From Alphaproteobacteria bacterium (GTDB taxonomy: Bacteria > Pseudomonadota > Alphaproteobacteria > UBA8366): a DNA stretch of 64,000 nucleotides. Made by a program: the position numbers and the translations under genes. Location: contig JAJFJD010000019.1 in assembly GCA_021774335.1 (NCBI GenBank), forward strand, positions 62,001-126,000, given 5' to 3'. The notes under the pieces are model-generated. The model worked only from the letters and a program-made list of their open reading frames with translations. It ran no database searches and had not been told where the DNA came from. Shown here one piece after another: positions 34,315-42,860 of this stretch; positions within the stretch are counted from its first letter, which is position 1, and each line of letters opens with the position of its first letter.

Positions 34315-36108
34315 CTATTCGGGCAGAAACACGATCTCGAACTCGACCCGCCGATTGTATGTCGCGTTCTCGCCTGAGCCGATCGATTTCTCCGAGGCCC
34401 GGCCGACGGTAATCAGGCGATCTTCCGGCACGCCGAGCGCTGTGAGCATCTTTACCACGGTTTGCGCCCGTTCCGTGGACAAGCGCGCGTTTAGCGAGGC
34501 CGAGCCCGTGTTGTCTGTATAGCCCACGACGCGGACGCGAAGATCATCGGGGGCCGATTCGACCAGGTTCGCCAATTCGCGCAGCAGGGCCTTGGCCCAT
34601 TTCGGGTTCCGGAATTGTGTTTCGTCACGCAGGAACAGAGTGTTGGTCTGAACCCAATCTGTCAAAAGCTTGGTCGGCGACGGGATAAGCGCGGTTGCAA
34701 TCCGGTTCTCGATTCGCTGCGATACCGCTTTCTCGAAACTGTTGAACTTTGCGTCCAGCCCCGCGACGGATTTGGATATCTTTTCAGCTAGTGCCGCGTC
34801 GTTCGCCTGTGTCTGGGTCTCCAGGTCGACCATGCCTTGGCGCAACGACGCTTTGAGCTTACTCAGTTCGGTATTCATGATAGCGCCCAGGCTGCTGGCG
34901 ATCTCGTCTTTACGGACTTGGTTCATTGTCGCGAGCCGAAGATCGTTTTTGACGCCGGGAAGACGGTCTGCAAGGCCCGAGATCAGGCTCTCTTTCGCAG
35001 CGGTGCTGGGCAACAGGCCCGTAACCACCAGGGCTTCCGTGTCACCGTCATACCGGATATCGATCGGATAACCGGACAATGCCACCTGACTTTCGACGAC
35101 GTTCCGGGCATCGGCCTCGATCGCCTGCGCGCGATAGTACTGATATGTCGCCCATGCAGGCCAGATGGCGATCAGGAGAAACATCGCTGCGATCACGGCA
35201 TATGCCCGCAGCGCACCGCCCCGAAAATTCTTCCGCCGGTCCCGCAACAAGTCTTGGAATCGCTCGTTCAGATCGTCAATGAAGGACGCCTTCTGATCAT
35301 CTTCATCCTCTTCATCGAAGGACGCGAGCAAGTCGTTCCATTGATCAAGGATCGACAGAAAAACCCGCTGAAGGGCGGTCTCGAACCGAGGGGGCGGCGT
35401 TCCCGTTGTCTTGGCGGCGAGAATGGTGTTGGCCGACGTGCGCAGAAAGAGTTGGGACTCACCAAATGTGAGGGTTCGCAGTTCGCCGCCTTTTTCGTCG
35501 CTGAAGGCGTCGCGCGTGAAATCCATGATTGCGGTCAGGAGCCCGCTTACGAGTTCACTGTCTACGCCGCCGTCGCTGTCCTCGGTCCCTTCGGTTGCGG
35601 TGACGCGCTCGATCAGCAGTCCGGTGGGGCGGTGGATGACAAAGATTTCTTCGATATCAAAGGGCGGATTGCGCCGCAGCAGGATCTCCGCTTCCGACGT
35701 TCCGGTAATTCTTGACTGAATCTTCGCGCGCCACCGATCTACCGAAAACCCTTCGTCGAGCTTCGTGTTGATGGTTTCGAGGAGTTCGTTGAATGCGTTC
35801 CGCACCGCCGCCTTAACCAATTGGCCGGTGATGGGATAAAGCGCGTCAACCATCATCTCGCGCGAGTTGCGGATTTCCTGGCGCATGCTCGAGACGATGA
35901 GCGGGGCGAGGGCGCCCGACAGGCGGTCGTGCTCCTGAACCCCGGATTCCCGCAACACCTCGACAATGACGCCGCGGACACTATCCTTCAGTGCCGGGTC
36001 GTCGCCGACACGCAATTGGAGCGCGTCGCACCGCCGCTGTATCCGCTTTAGAAGTGCAAGCTCGGGGGCGAGGAGTAGATGCTTAAGTTCTTCCTCGGGC
36101 GGTCTCAT
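34315..36108 (-). CDS. Inner-membrane protein with cytosolic roadblock-like region and periplasmic OmpA domain
   Basis: 597 residues. Residues 1-145 are helical. Residues about 150-260 (EEIFVIHRPTGLLIERV, then LLTAIMDFTRDAF, then ILAAKTTGTPPP) have the strand-helix pattern of longin/roadblock domains, which are known small-GTPase partners. One transmembrane helix lies at about 301-322. Residues 340-395 look BON-like (YDGDTEALVVTGLLP), then a helical linker, then an OmpA-C domain (about 485-597) with the peptidoglycan motif NARLSTERAQTVV and NRRVEFEIVF. The topology is thus cytosol to peptidoglycan. It is separated by 2 bases from the coiled-coil gene and 13 from the GTPase gene. Confidence 0.9.
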   Translation of the reverse strand: MRPPEEELKHLLLAPELALLKRIQRRCDALQLRVGDDPALKDSVRGVIVEVLRESGVQEHDRLSGALAPLIVSSMRQEIRNSREMMVDALYPITGQLVKAAVRNAFNELLETINTKLDEGFSVDRWRAKIQSRITGTSEAEILLRRNPPFDIEEIFVIHRPTGLLIERVTATEGTEDSDGGVDSELVSGLLTAIMDFTRDAFSDEKGGELRTLTFGESQLFLRTSANTILAAKTTGTPPPRFETALQRVFLSILDQWNDLLASFDEEDEDDQKASFIDDLNERFQDLLRDRRKNFRGGALRAYAVIAAMFLLIAIWPAWATYQYYRAQAIEADARNVVESQVALSGYPIDIRYDGDTEALVVTGLLPSTAAKESLISGLADRLPGVKNDLRLATMNQVRKDEIASSLGAIMNTELSKLKASLRQGMVDLETQTQANDAALAEKISKSVAGLDAKFNSFEKAVSQRIENRIATALIPSPTKLLTDWVQTNTLFLRDETQFRNPKWAKALLRELANLVESAPDDLRVRVVGYTDNTGSASLNARLSTERAQTVVKMLTALGVPEDRLITVGRASEKSIGSGENATYNRRVEFEIVFLPE

Positions 36109-36110
36109 TC

Positions 36111-36683
36111 TCAGGCTTTCGGTTCACCGTCGCCGTCCGCGTTGATCGAGGCCTGGATCGCATCGAAGCTTTGATCGCCGCGCAAGCGGAGACCGATCTC
36201 CATGAGATAGCTGCCGAGATCCTGGTTGCCCGTCTTTTCGTCCTCCAGCCGCGCAACCGCACTATCAAGATCATCCTGAAGTTCTTTGAGCCGCCGGCGC
36301 TGGTCCTGGGCCTGGTCGGCCATGTCCTGGCGCAATTGCTTTTCGAGTGCGGACAGATTATCCGACAGCTCCCGCTGTGCTGCCTGCAGCTTCTGCTCAA
36401 TGTCGGTCTGCGTCGCGTCGAGCTTGTCGAGTACTTGCCCAATCTGCGTTTCGAGGTTCGAGTCGAGTGTGCCGAGCCGCTCGATGAGATCGCTTTTGAC
36501 GTCGGCGAGCCGGTCTTCGGCTTCCGAAGCAGCCTTTTTCAACGCCTTGTCCGACTTCGCCAAGCGCGTGTCCATCTGCCGCTGCGCTGTACCGAACAGG
36601 ATTTCGCGGATTTGGTCGATGCTACCGCCCGCTGCGGCGACAGCCTCTTCGGCTGATTCAGTAGTCGGTCGTGATTTTGGCAT
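36111..36683 (-). CDS. Coiled-coil protein, first gene of the GTPase operon
   Basis: 190 residues. An N-terminal conserved-looking motif GGSIDQIREILFGTAQRQMD (22-41) precedes a long heptad-rich coiled coil (about 42-155) and an ordered acidic end (LGSYLMEIGLRLRGDQSFD). There is no membrane segment. Proteins with an IREILFG motif plus coiled coil are, as far as I recall, repeatedly adjacent to OmpA-domain/GTPase genes. It overlaps nothing and is 2 bases from the next gene, so it is stoichiometrically tied to it. It is probably a scaffold or effector. Confidence 0.82.
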   Translation of the reverse strand: MPKSRPTTESAEEAVAAAGGSIDQIREILFGTAQRQMDTRLAKSDKALKKAASEAEDRLADVKSDLIERLGTLDSNLETQIGQVLDKLDATQTDIEQKLQAAQRELSDNLSALEKQLRQDMADQAQDQRRRLKELQDDLDSAVARLEDEKTGNQDLGSYLMEIGLRLRGDQSFDAIQASINADGDGEPKA

Positions 36684-36983
36684 TCGCTGCGCTTCCCTTT
36701 ACCCGGGTTTTGTCCGTTCGTTATCCTACCGCATCCATACCGCCTGCGTAACCGGAGCCATTATCGCTCGATCCGTAGATGAGGAAATTAACTAGGTTAT
36801 ATCAGTGCGTTAGGTAAAATCTATCCGGTCAGACTAGTTCTTATGGTGCTCCGACCCGCCCCTGATTTTCTCGGCCATTTTTGCTCGCGGCGCCAGTTAA
36901 ATTTCTTTTCCTTTCAGCCGCATTGCGCTTTCATCGCACATCACGTCAATCACTTCGCTGTTGTGCTATCGGGTAGGCTAATA
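36684..36983. promoter_or_regulatory. Divergent promoter region, 300 bases
   Basis: No gene is supported. The AT-rich stretch 36775-36830 (with GGAAATTAACTAGGTTATATC) is the likely promoter for the coiled-coil/OmpA/GTPase operon, and 36895-36975 for the oxidoreductase. The oxidoreductase frame is open upstream of its chosen start but that part shows no family features. Confidence 0.4.
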
Positions 36984-38171
36984 ATGACGAACAAATCCTA
37001 CGACACCATCGTCGTTGGGGGCGGTGTAGTGGGCGCCTCCAGCGCCTTCCATCTCAAGGCTCTCGGGGCCGGGTCGGTCCTGTTGATCGAACAGGGACAG
37101 ATCTGTACCGGCGGCACGGCAAAGTCCTGTGCGATCTGCCGAAGCCATTATTCGATCCCGACCAATACCGAGCTGACGGTCAAAGGGCACGAGATCTTCC
37201 GGAATTTTCCGGATTATGTCGGCGTTGGTGACGCGTCCAGCGGATGGGTCGAGTCCGGCTATATCATCGTCGCCGACGAGAAAATGGCGGACTCCGTGTC
37301 TGAGAACCTCAATATGCAATCGGACGTCGGCGCGGAAACCTACGAGATTTCAAAGGAGCAGGCGAGGGAGTTCCATCCCCGTCTCAACGTGGATGATGCC
37401 GCTGTGATCGGCTATGAGCCGGTTTCGGGCTACGCTGATCCGTATTTGACCACGACCGGTTTCGTGGCCGGCGCCCGGGCCAAGGGCGTCGACGTGCTGA
37501 CCGAGACGCAGGTCACCGGAGTTCTACGCGATGGCGACCGGGTGACCGGTGTCCGCACCGCATCCGGCGATATCGAAGCCGGGACCGTGCTGTTCGCCAT
37601 CGGGCCGTGGACCGCTGCATTGGCCGGCTGGCTCGATCTGCATCTGCCGCTGGAAGTATCGAAACACGTCGTGCTGACGTTTCGGACCGACGATCCCTAT
37701 GACCGGGAGCTGCCAATCGTCAAAGACCTGACGGTCGAGAACAAGATGTACTTCCGGCCGGCCTCGGGCGGTGTGGTGCTGGTGGGGACCGGCGATCACG
37801 GCGATCCGCTGGACCGGGTCGAATCCCTGGACGAGAACGTTTCCGATGACTTCGTGCTGTTGCAGGGCGGCCAGATCGCCAACAGGATGCCCGATTTCGC
37901 GAACGCGCAACTCGTCGATTCCTGGTGCGGTCCCTATGATATCCCACCCGATTGGAACCCCGTTCTTGGACCGGTTGACGGGATCGACGGTCTGCATATT
38001 GCCTACGGTTTCTCGGGACACGGCTTCAAGCTGTCGCCGATGGTTGGCAAGGTCCTGGCGCAGACCATCCTGGGCCAGAAGACCGACGTGGATATCAGCG
38101 GGTATCGGCTGAGCCGTTTCGCCGAGGGCAAGCTGCTGACCGGATCCTACGGCGTCGGCTCGATCTCATGA
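36984..38171 (+). CDS. FAD-dependent oxidoreductase, sarcosine-oxidase-beta/DAO type
   Basis: 395 residues from MTNKSYDTIVVGGG; 141 bases of open frame upstream give no homologous sequence. The FAD-binding GGGVVGASSAFHL lies at the N-terminus and the C-terminal YGFSGHGFKLSPMVGK is the DAO-fold signature. It probably oxidises an N-methyl or small amino acid (sarcosine, glycine or proline-like). The MFS carrier starts 20 bases downstream and may import the substrate. Confidence 0.88.
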   Translation: MTNKSYDTIVVGGGVVGASSAFHLKALGAGSVLLIEQGQICTGGTAKSCAICRSHYSIPTNTELTVKGHEIFRNFPDYVGVGDASSGWVESGYIIVADEKMADSVSENLNMQSDVGAETYEISKEQAREFHPRLNVDDAAVIGYEPVSGYADPYLTTTGFVAGARAKGVDVLTETQVTGVLRDGDRVTGVRTASGDIEAGTVLFAIGPWTAALAGWLDLHLPLEVSKHVVLTFRTDDPYDRELPIVKDLTVENKMYFRPASGGVVLVGTGDHGDPLDRVESLDENVSDDFVLLQGGQIANRMPDFANAQLVDSWCGPYDIPPDWNPVLGPVDGIDGLHIAYGFSGHGFKLSPMVGKVLAQTILGQKTDVDISGYRLSRFAEGKLLTGSYGVGSIS

Positions 38172-38190
38172 CCGTTGGCGTCCGGGCTAG

Positions 38191-39366
38191 ATGACGGACA
38201 AGCGCCCGGCTTGGCTTTCGTTCCGACTGGCGTCCTATTACTTTGCCGTTTTCGCGCTTGTTGGCGTCGTCATGCCCTATTGGCCCGTCTGGTTGCAAAG
38301 CCGGGGCTTGGGGCCCGTCGAGATCGGGCTTGTCCTGTCGGTCGGGCGATGGATCAGCATCGGTACGACGCCGGTCATCGCGCAGTTCGCCGACCGCCAC
38401 GGCGAGCGGAAACGACTGGTCATTCTGTTGCTGACGGGGATGGCTGCCGGCTACTCGTTTTATCTCCTGGCTGATGGGTTTTGGCAGATCCTTGCCGTAG
38501 CCATGGTCGTCGCGGTCTTCCACAGCGCGGTCAACCCGGTCGGCGATAGCCTGACCATGTTGAATGCATCGCGCGGCTACACCGATTACGGCCGGGTCCG
38601 GCTCTGGGGATCGGTGAGCTTCATCATCACCTCGTTTATGGGCGGTGTGTTGCTGGGCCGGTGGGGCGAGGACGCGATCCTGTGGGTGGTTCTGGCGCTT
38701 GCGGTTTTCACCGTGGCGGTCGCCTGTATCCTTCCCGACACGCGGGCCGAAAAGGCGCAGCAGGGCAAGCGCGGCGTCGTTTGGCGGCTGGCGCTGCATC
38801 CGGTCATGCTGCTGTTTATACTGGCAATGTCGCTCAATGCGGGCAGCCACGCCGTGCTCTACGCCTTCGGTACCTTGAATTGGCGCGATGCAGGCATCAG
38901 CGAACAGGTCATCGGTTTTTTGTGGGCCGAGGGGGTCGTGGCGGAGATCATCCTGTTCGCCTTCGGCGCGCGGCTGGTCGAGCGGTTCGGGTTGATGCCC
39001 TTGATGGCGCTGGCGGCGATCGCCGGCGTCATGCGGTGGACATTGCTTGCGATCAGCAACGACCTAGCCATTCTGGTCGTGGCGCAAGCGCTGCATGCCC
39101 TGACCTTTGGAGCGGGGCACCTCGCGGCGATGAGTTTCGTCTCGCAGGCCGCGCCGGCCGGGATGTCGGCCACGGCGCAGAGCCTCTACAACGCACTTGC
39201 CATGGGCGCGGCGATTGCGATTGCGGTGCCGCTTTCGGGCCTTGCCTACGAACGTTTCGGCGATCAGTCGTATCTGTTGATGACAGCCATGTCGGCGCTG
39301 GCGGGCGTGTGTGTACTGATTCTGAGCAGGCGGTGGAATGGGCGGCGGCTGGAGCTGCCGCCCTGA
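38191..39366 (+). CDS. MFS transporter, HcaT/MFS_1-like group
   Basis: 391 residues, 12 helices. The opening FRLASYYFAVFALVGVVMPYWPVWL (first half shown in part) and the YGRVRLWGSVSFI motif in helix 5 are typical of the phenylpropionate-carrier/LacY-like MFS_1_like family. The loop-2 MFS motif appears as QFADRHGERKR. It is cotranscribed with the FAD oxidoreductase 20 bases upstream and is a probable uptake carrier for that enzyme's substrate or a related acid. Confidence 0.88.
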   Translation: MTDKRPAWLSFRLASYYFAVFALVGVVMPYWPVWLQSRGLGPVEIGLVLSVGRWISIGTTPVIAQFADRHGERKRLVILLLTGMAAGYSFYLLADGFWQILAVAMVVAVFHSAVNPVGDSLTMLNASRGYTDYGRVRLWGSVSFIITSFMGGVLLGRWGEDAILWVVLALAVFTVAVACILPDTRAEKAQQGKRGVVWRLALHPVMLLFILAMSLNAGSHAVLYAFGTLNWRDAGISEQVIGFLWAEGVVAEIILFAFGARLVERFGLMPLMALAAIAGVMRWTLLAISNDLAILVVAQALHALTFGAGHLAAMSFVSQAAPAGMSATAQSLYNALAMGAAIAIAVPLSGLAYERFGDQSYLLMTAMSALAGVCVLILSRRWNGRRLELPP

Positions 39367-39373
39367 TCCAGTC

Positions 39374-39793
39374 CTATTTGAGCGTCTTCAGGAATGCGAT
39401 GATATTCGCGCGGCGCTTTTCTTTCTTGATTTTTACGGCACGCATCGGTGACGAGACCTTCTTGCCGGCCATCTTCGTCATGAACTTCGCCGGGGCTTCG
39501 ATGTACTCGTTGACCAGCGCCTCATCCCACGCGAACGGCTTCGCTTCGCAGGCGGCCTTGTAGCCCTTCGAGAATCGGGTCTTCGCTGCGGTGCCGCATT
39601 TCCGACCAAATATCGCGAACAGGGAGGGGCCGACCCGTTTCACATTCGCTTTGATCGAATGGCAACTCTTGCATTTGGTCTTGTAGGCTTTTTCGCCTTT
39701 TGCGACATCGCCGTCCGCCGCGAAGGCGGGGCTTGCGATCATGAATCCAGCGATCGCGGCGCTGGCGATCAGTCCTTTTATTGAGCGTGTCAT
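39374..39793 (-). CDS. Exported class I cytochrome c with an extra Cys pair
   Basis: 139 residues. A signal peptide ends ASPAFA-AD (about residue 25). The haem motif CKSCH is near residue 41-45. The sixth ligand is probably Met in SSPMRAVKI. Two further cysteines (GRKCGT and KAACEAK) lie between and could form a disulfide, as in some cytochrome c2-like proteins. It is a soluble periplasmic electron carrier. It is divergent from the Cys-rich haem protein gene at 40090 with 296 bases between, so the two may share a regulator. Confidence 0.9.
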   Translation of the reverse strand: MTRSIKGLIASAAIAGFMIASPAFAADGDVAKGEKAYKTKCKSCHSIKANVKRVGPSLFAIFGRKCGTAAKTRFSKGYKAACEAKPFAWDEALVNEYIEAPAKFMTKMAGKKVSSPMRAVKIKKEKRRANIIAFLKTLK

Positions 39794-40089
39794 TCCGTTC
39801 TCCTGTTTCGGTTCCCGATCGATTCACCGCGACCGGCCCCATGGGCCGCGAGTGGAGGATCAGGTTAGGCACCTGTTTTCCTTTGGCGCGAAACAAATAC
39901 ATTCAAATTTGCGCGAAAGGCCAGTGGTTTTAGTGCGGCGTAGGGCCGCGCGCAGCGGCCGATCCGGCCTCACAATCACGTGACCAAGATTGAGTCCCGG
40001 CCGCCGACGAACGGCATTAGGCTACCTTGACTGATTCGTAATGCATAAGAGGTGGCGGCGATCAGCCGGGCCATCCAGTGGAGGATTTC

Positions 40090-41280
40090 ATGCAGTTAAA
40101 GGCGAGGATGCTGTCGTCGACCGTCATTCCGGTTGCGGTGGCTCTGGGAGTCGCAGGGGCAGTTGCCGGCGGTTCGATCATGATCAGCACAGCGCAGGCG
40201 AATCCCTGTGCGGCAAAACGTGCTGTGAACCCATGCGCAGCCAAAAGCCTGTGCGCGGCCAAATGCGCGGTGAAGCGGGCGGTTAATCCCTGCGCCGCCA
40301 AGAACCCGTGTAAGGCGCGTGCGGCATGTAACCCATGCGCCGCGAAGAAGGCATGCAATCCGTGCGCGGCTAAGAACCCTTGTAATCCATGCGCGGCGAA
40401 GAAGGCATGCAATCCCTGCGCGGCCAAGAATCCCTGCAACCCCTGTGGCGCGTGCAATCCATGCGGCGGTGCGGCGGCGGCTTATAGCGCACGCTGTGTC
40501 ATTCCGCGGCTGCAGAAGGCGGCGCTCTGCAATCCTTGTGCGGCAAAGAAGGCTTGCAACCCTTGTGCGGCGAAAGCGTGTAACCCGTGTGCCGCGAAGA
40601 AAGCCTGTAATCCGTGCGCGGCCAAGCGTAACCCCTGTGCAGCCAAGGCGTGTAACCCATGCGCTGCAAAGAAGGCCTGCAATCCCTGTGCGGCGAAGAA
40701 CCCCTGCAACCCTTGTGCAGCGAAGAACCCGTGCAACCCCTGCGGTGCAGCAAATCCTTGCAATCCCTGTGCTGGCGCTGACCCGGTAGAGCTGTCGTCG
40801 GCCGAAGCCAAGGCAGCCTATGACTGCATCATCACCGAGATGAAGGCGGCGTATGCCAAATCGGGCATCGGCGTGGCGGCGGGCTACACCAGCTACAAGC
40901 GCTACAGCAAGGTTGCCTATCAGTCGGCGACCCATGGCGGACGTTTTGTTCAAAACTATGCCAACGGAACGGCGAAGGCCTACGGCAAGTTCGAGAAATC
41001 CGGCCGGATGCCGGTCGGGTCCTATCTGGTCAAGGACAGCTTCACGGCATCGCCCGATGGCAAGGTTGGGGTCGGACCGCTGTTCATCATGCGCAAGATG
41101 AGCGCGGGCTGGAACAAGGAAAGCGGCGACTGGAAATACGCCATGGTCATGCCGAACGGATCGTTCTTCGGCGAGACCAACGGGCGCAATTCTAAGAACA
41201 TGAAGTTCTGTATCGAATGTCACACAACGGTGGCCGAGGAACAGGATTCCATGTTGTTCTTGCCGGAAGAGTATCGCTAA
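40090..41280 (+). CDS. Exported Cys-Asn-Pro repeat protein with C-terminal cytochrome-P460-like haem domain
   Basis: 396 residues from MQLKARMLSSTVIPVAV, directly after GGAGGA; an in-frame GTG 12 bases earlier overlaps that site. The signal peptide ends TAQA-NPC at about residue 37. Residues 38-229 are a repeat array built on CNPCAAKKACNPCAAK units, with about 25 NPC motifs and about 38 Cys by my count, interrupted once by a short segment (YSARCVIPRLQKAALC). Residues 230-396 resemble cytochrome P460: HGGRFVQNYANGTA, GDWKYAMVMPNG, and haem motif CIECH at 374-378. The repeats suggest metal binding or many disulfides. Function unknown. Confidence 0.9.
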   Translation: MQLKARMLSSTVIPVAVALGVAGAVAGGSIMISTAQANPCAAKRAVNPCAAKSLCAAKCAVKRAVNPCAAKNPCKARAACNPCAAKKACNPCAAKNPCNPCAAKKACNPCAAKNPCNPCGACNPCGGAAAAYSARCVIPRLQKAALCNPCAAKKACNPCAAKACNPCAAKKACNPCAAKRNPCAAKACNPCAAKKACNPCAAKNPCNPCAAKNPCNPCGAANPCNPCAGADPVELSSAEAKAAYDCIITEMKAAYAKSGIGVAAGYTSYKRYSKVAYQSATHGGRFVQNYANGTAKAYGKFEKSGRMPVGSYLVKDSFTASPDGKVGVGPLFIMRKMSAGWNKESGDWKYAMVMPNGSFFGETNGRNSKNMKFCIECHTTVAEEQDSMLFLPEEYR

Positions 41281-41344
41281 AGCGGTATTCTCTCGGCTAT
41301 CGGGGGACGGGGTTTCGCGGCGCTCGTCCCCCACCTTATCTCCG

Positions 41345-41809
41345 ATGGGTGATCGAATGCGATCGGTCGGTGCCGCCGTTTTTCTCTTCCTATTCGCGTG
41401 CTTCCCGGCACGCGCCGATTTCATGAATGCCTTGTCGGCCTATGACGCGGGCGCCTATGGCGTCGCCTTCACCGAGTGGCGGCGCTTGGCCGAGCATGGC
41501 GATGTAGACGCACAAGTCGCGCTCGCAGGGCTTTATGAGGCGGGACTGGGCGCGCCTCGCGATGATCGCCAAGCCGCGCACTGGTACCGCACCGCCGCCG
41601 AACGCGGGAATGTCATCGCCCGACTCAACATCGGTGATTTCTACAGCCGCGGCCGCGGCGTTGGCCTCGACCGGGTCAAGGCGTGGTACTGGCTCGATCT
41701 GGCAGCGTCGGCGGGCAGTACCTGGGCGCGGGATCGCCGGGACGCGGTCGCGACCTGCATGACCCCGGACCAGATCAGGCGAGCCGAAGCGATGGCCTCT
41801 CGCCACTAG
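41345..41809 (+). CDS. Exported SEL1-like repeat protein
   Basis: 154 residues; the start could also be MRSVGAAVFLFLF four codons later. A signal peptide (AAVFLFLFACFPARA) is followed by two to three SEL1/TPR-like helical repeats (AYGVAFTEWRRLAEHGDVDA, then YEAGLGAPRDDRQAAHWYRTA in adjoining units). It is likely periplasmic and used for protein contacts. It lies 64 bases after the Cys-repeat haem protein gene on the same strand and may belong to the same unit. Confidence 0.83.
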   Translation: MGDRMRSVGAAVFLFLFACFPARADFMNALSAYDAGAYGVAFTEWRRLAEHGDVDAQVALAGLYEAGLGAPRDDRQAAHWYRTAAERGNVIARLNIGDFYSRGRGVGLDRVKAWYWLDLAASAGSTWARDRRDAVATCMTPDQIRRAEAMASRH

Positions 41810-41932
41810 GTCCGCCACAACCCCTCTACAATTGAATTAATGTCGCCGACTATTTGCCCGCCGTGTTCCCCGCCGGATAGAGTGCTACGCAAGCCTGCGT
41901 CCTAACAGCCCGACCGGAAAGTGAGATATCTC

Positions 41933-42721
41933 ATGGAATACGAAGACCTTTTGTTCGAAGAAAAGAACCGCGTTGCCACGATCACCCTGAACCGGCCGGA
42001 ACGATATAATTCCCTGCGGGCGCAGACCTATGAGGAGCTGATCGACGCCATCAAACGCGGCGGCTGGAACCGCGACAACTGCGTCATCGTGCTGACAGGA
42101 GCCGGAGACCGCGCCTTCTGTACCGGCGGCGACCAGCAGTCCAAGGGATCGGGCGAACGGCAGGGACGGGGCATCCTGAAGGTGCCGGTGGAGGAAATTC
42201 ACGCCGCCATGCGCGAGGTGCCGGTGCCGGTGATCGCCAAGGTGCGGGGCTACTCGATCGGCGGCGGTAACGTGCTGGCGACGGTCTGCGACATGACGAT
42301 CGCCGCCGAAAGCGCGATCTTCGGTCAGGTCGGCCCGAAGGTCGGCTCGGTCGATCCCGGCTTTGGCACGGCCTATCTGGCGCGCGTGGTCGGCGAAAAG
42401 AAGGCGCGTGAGATCTGGTATCTCTGCCGCCGCTATACCGCACAGGAAGCGGAAGCCATGGGGCTGGTCAACAAGGTGGTGCCGGACGATCAGCTCGACG
42501 CCGAGGTCGATCAATGGTGCGCCGAGATCGCCGAACGCAGCCCCACCGCCATCGCCATTGCGAAGCGCAGCTTCAACGCGGACACCGACCATATCCGTGG
42601 CATCGCGGCGCTCGGCTTCGAGGCCACGTCGTTGTACTACCTGACCGAAGAATCGAAGGAGGGCGGCAACGCGTTCCGCGAAAAACGCAAGCCCGATTTT
42701 CAGGGCAAGCGCGCGCGGTAG
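41933..42721 (+). CDS. Crotonase-family enzyme, BadI/MenB-type
   Basis: 262 residues from MEYEDLLFEEKNRVATI; a GTG four codons upstream is also in frame. The oxyanion-hole regions are GDRAFCTGGDQ and GYSIGGGNVLATVCDM. The whole sequence follows 2-ketocyclohexanecarboxyl-CoA hydrolase (BadI) and naphthoyl-CoA synthase more closely than plain enoyl-CoA hydratase, for example in FGQVGPKVGSVDPGFGTAYL and AIAKRSFNADT. It would act on a ring-containing CoA ester. There are no other bad or men genes nearby. Confidence 0.85.
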   Translation: MEYEDLLFEEKNRVATITLNRPERYNSLRAQTYEELIDAIKRGGWNRDNCVIVLTGAGDRAFCTGGDQQSKGSGERQGRGILKVPVEEIHAAMREVPVPVIAKVRGYSIGGGNVLATVCDMTIAAESAIFGQVGPKVGSVDPGFGTAYLARVVGEKKAREIWYLCRRYTAQEAEAMGLVNKVVPDDQLDAEVDQWCAEIAERSPTAIAIAKRSFNADTDHIRGIAALGFEATSLYYLTEESKEGGNAFREKRKPDFQGKRAR

Positions 42722-42860
42722 GCGTCTCCCGAGCTGCGTCATTGACGTGATGCCCCGCTCGTACCAGATACATTCCAGGCGGTCCGCGCGGGGCGCCTGA
42801 CCCAACAGGCATTTCCGCTTACGCGGTTCCGATAATCTCGACAATCAGAAAGCAGAACGC

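Noticed and set aside
36843..36983. N-terminal extension of the FAD oxidoreductase
   Set aside because: The FAD-binding GGG motif must be near the N-terminus; the extra 47 residues show no signal peptide or homology.
40190..40790. Possible CRISPR-like repeat array
   Set aside because: Repeats are short, in frame, without unique spacers of equal length, and encode the CNPC protein repeat.
40096..41424. 442-residue minus-strand frame, Arg/Gly/Thr-rich with repeats
   Set aside because: It is the reverse complement of the Cys-repeat haem protein; its repeats simply mirror the coding repeats and it has no ribosome-binding site or domain.
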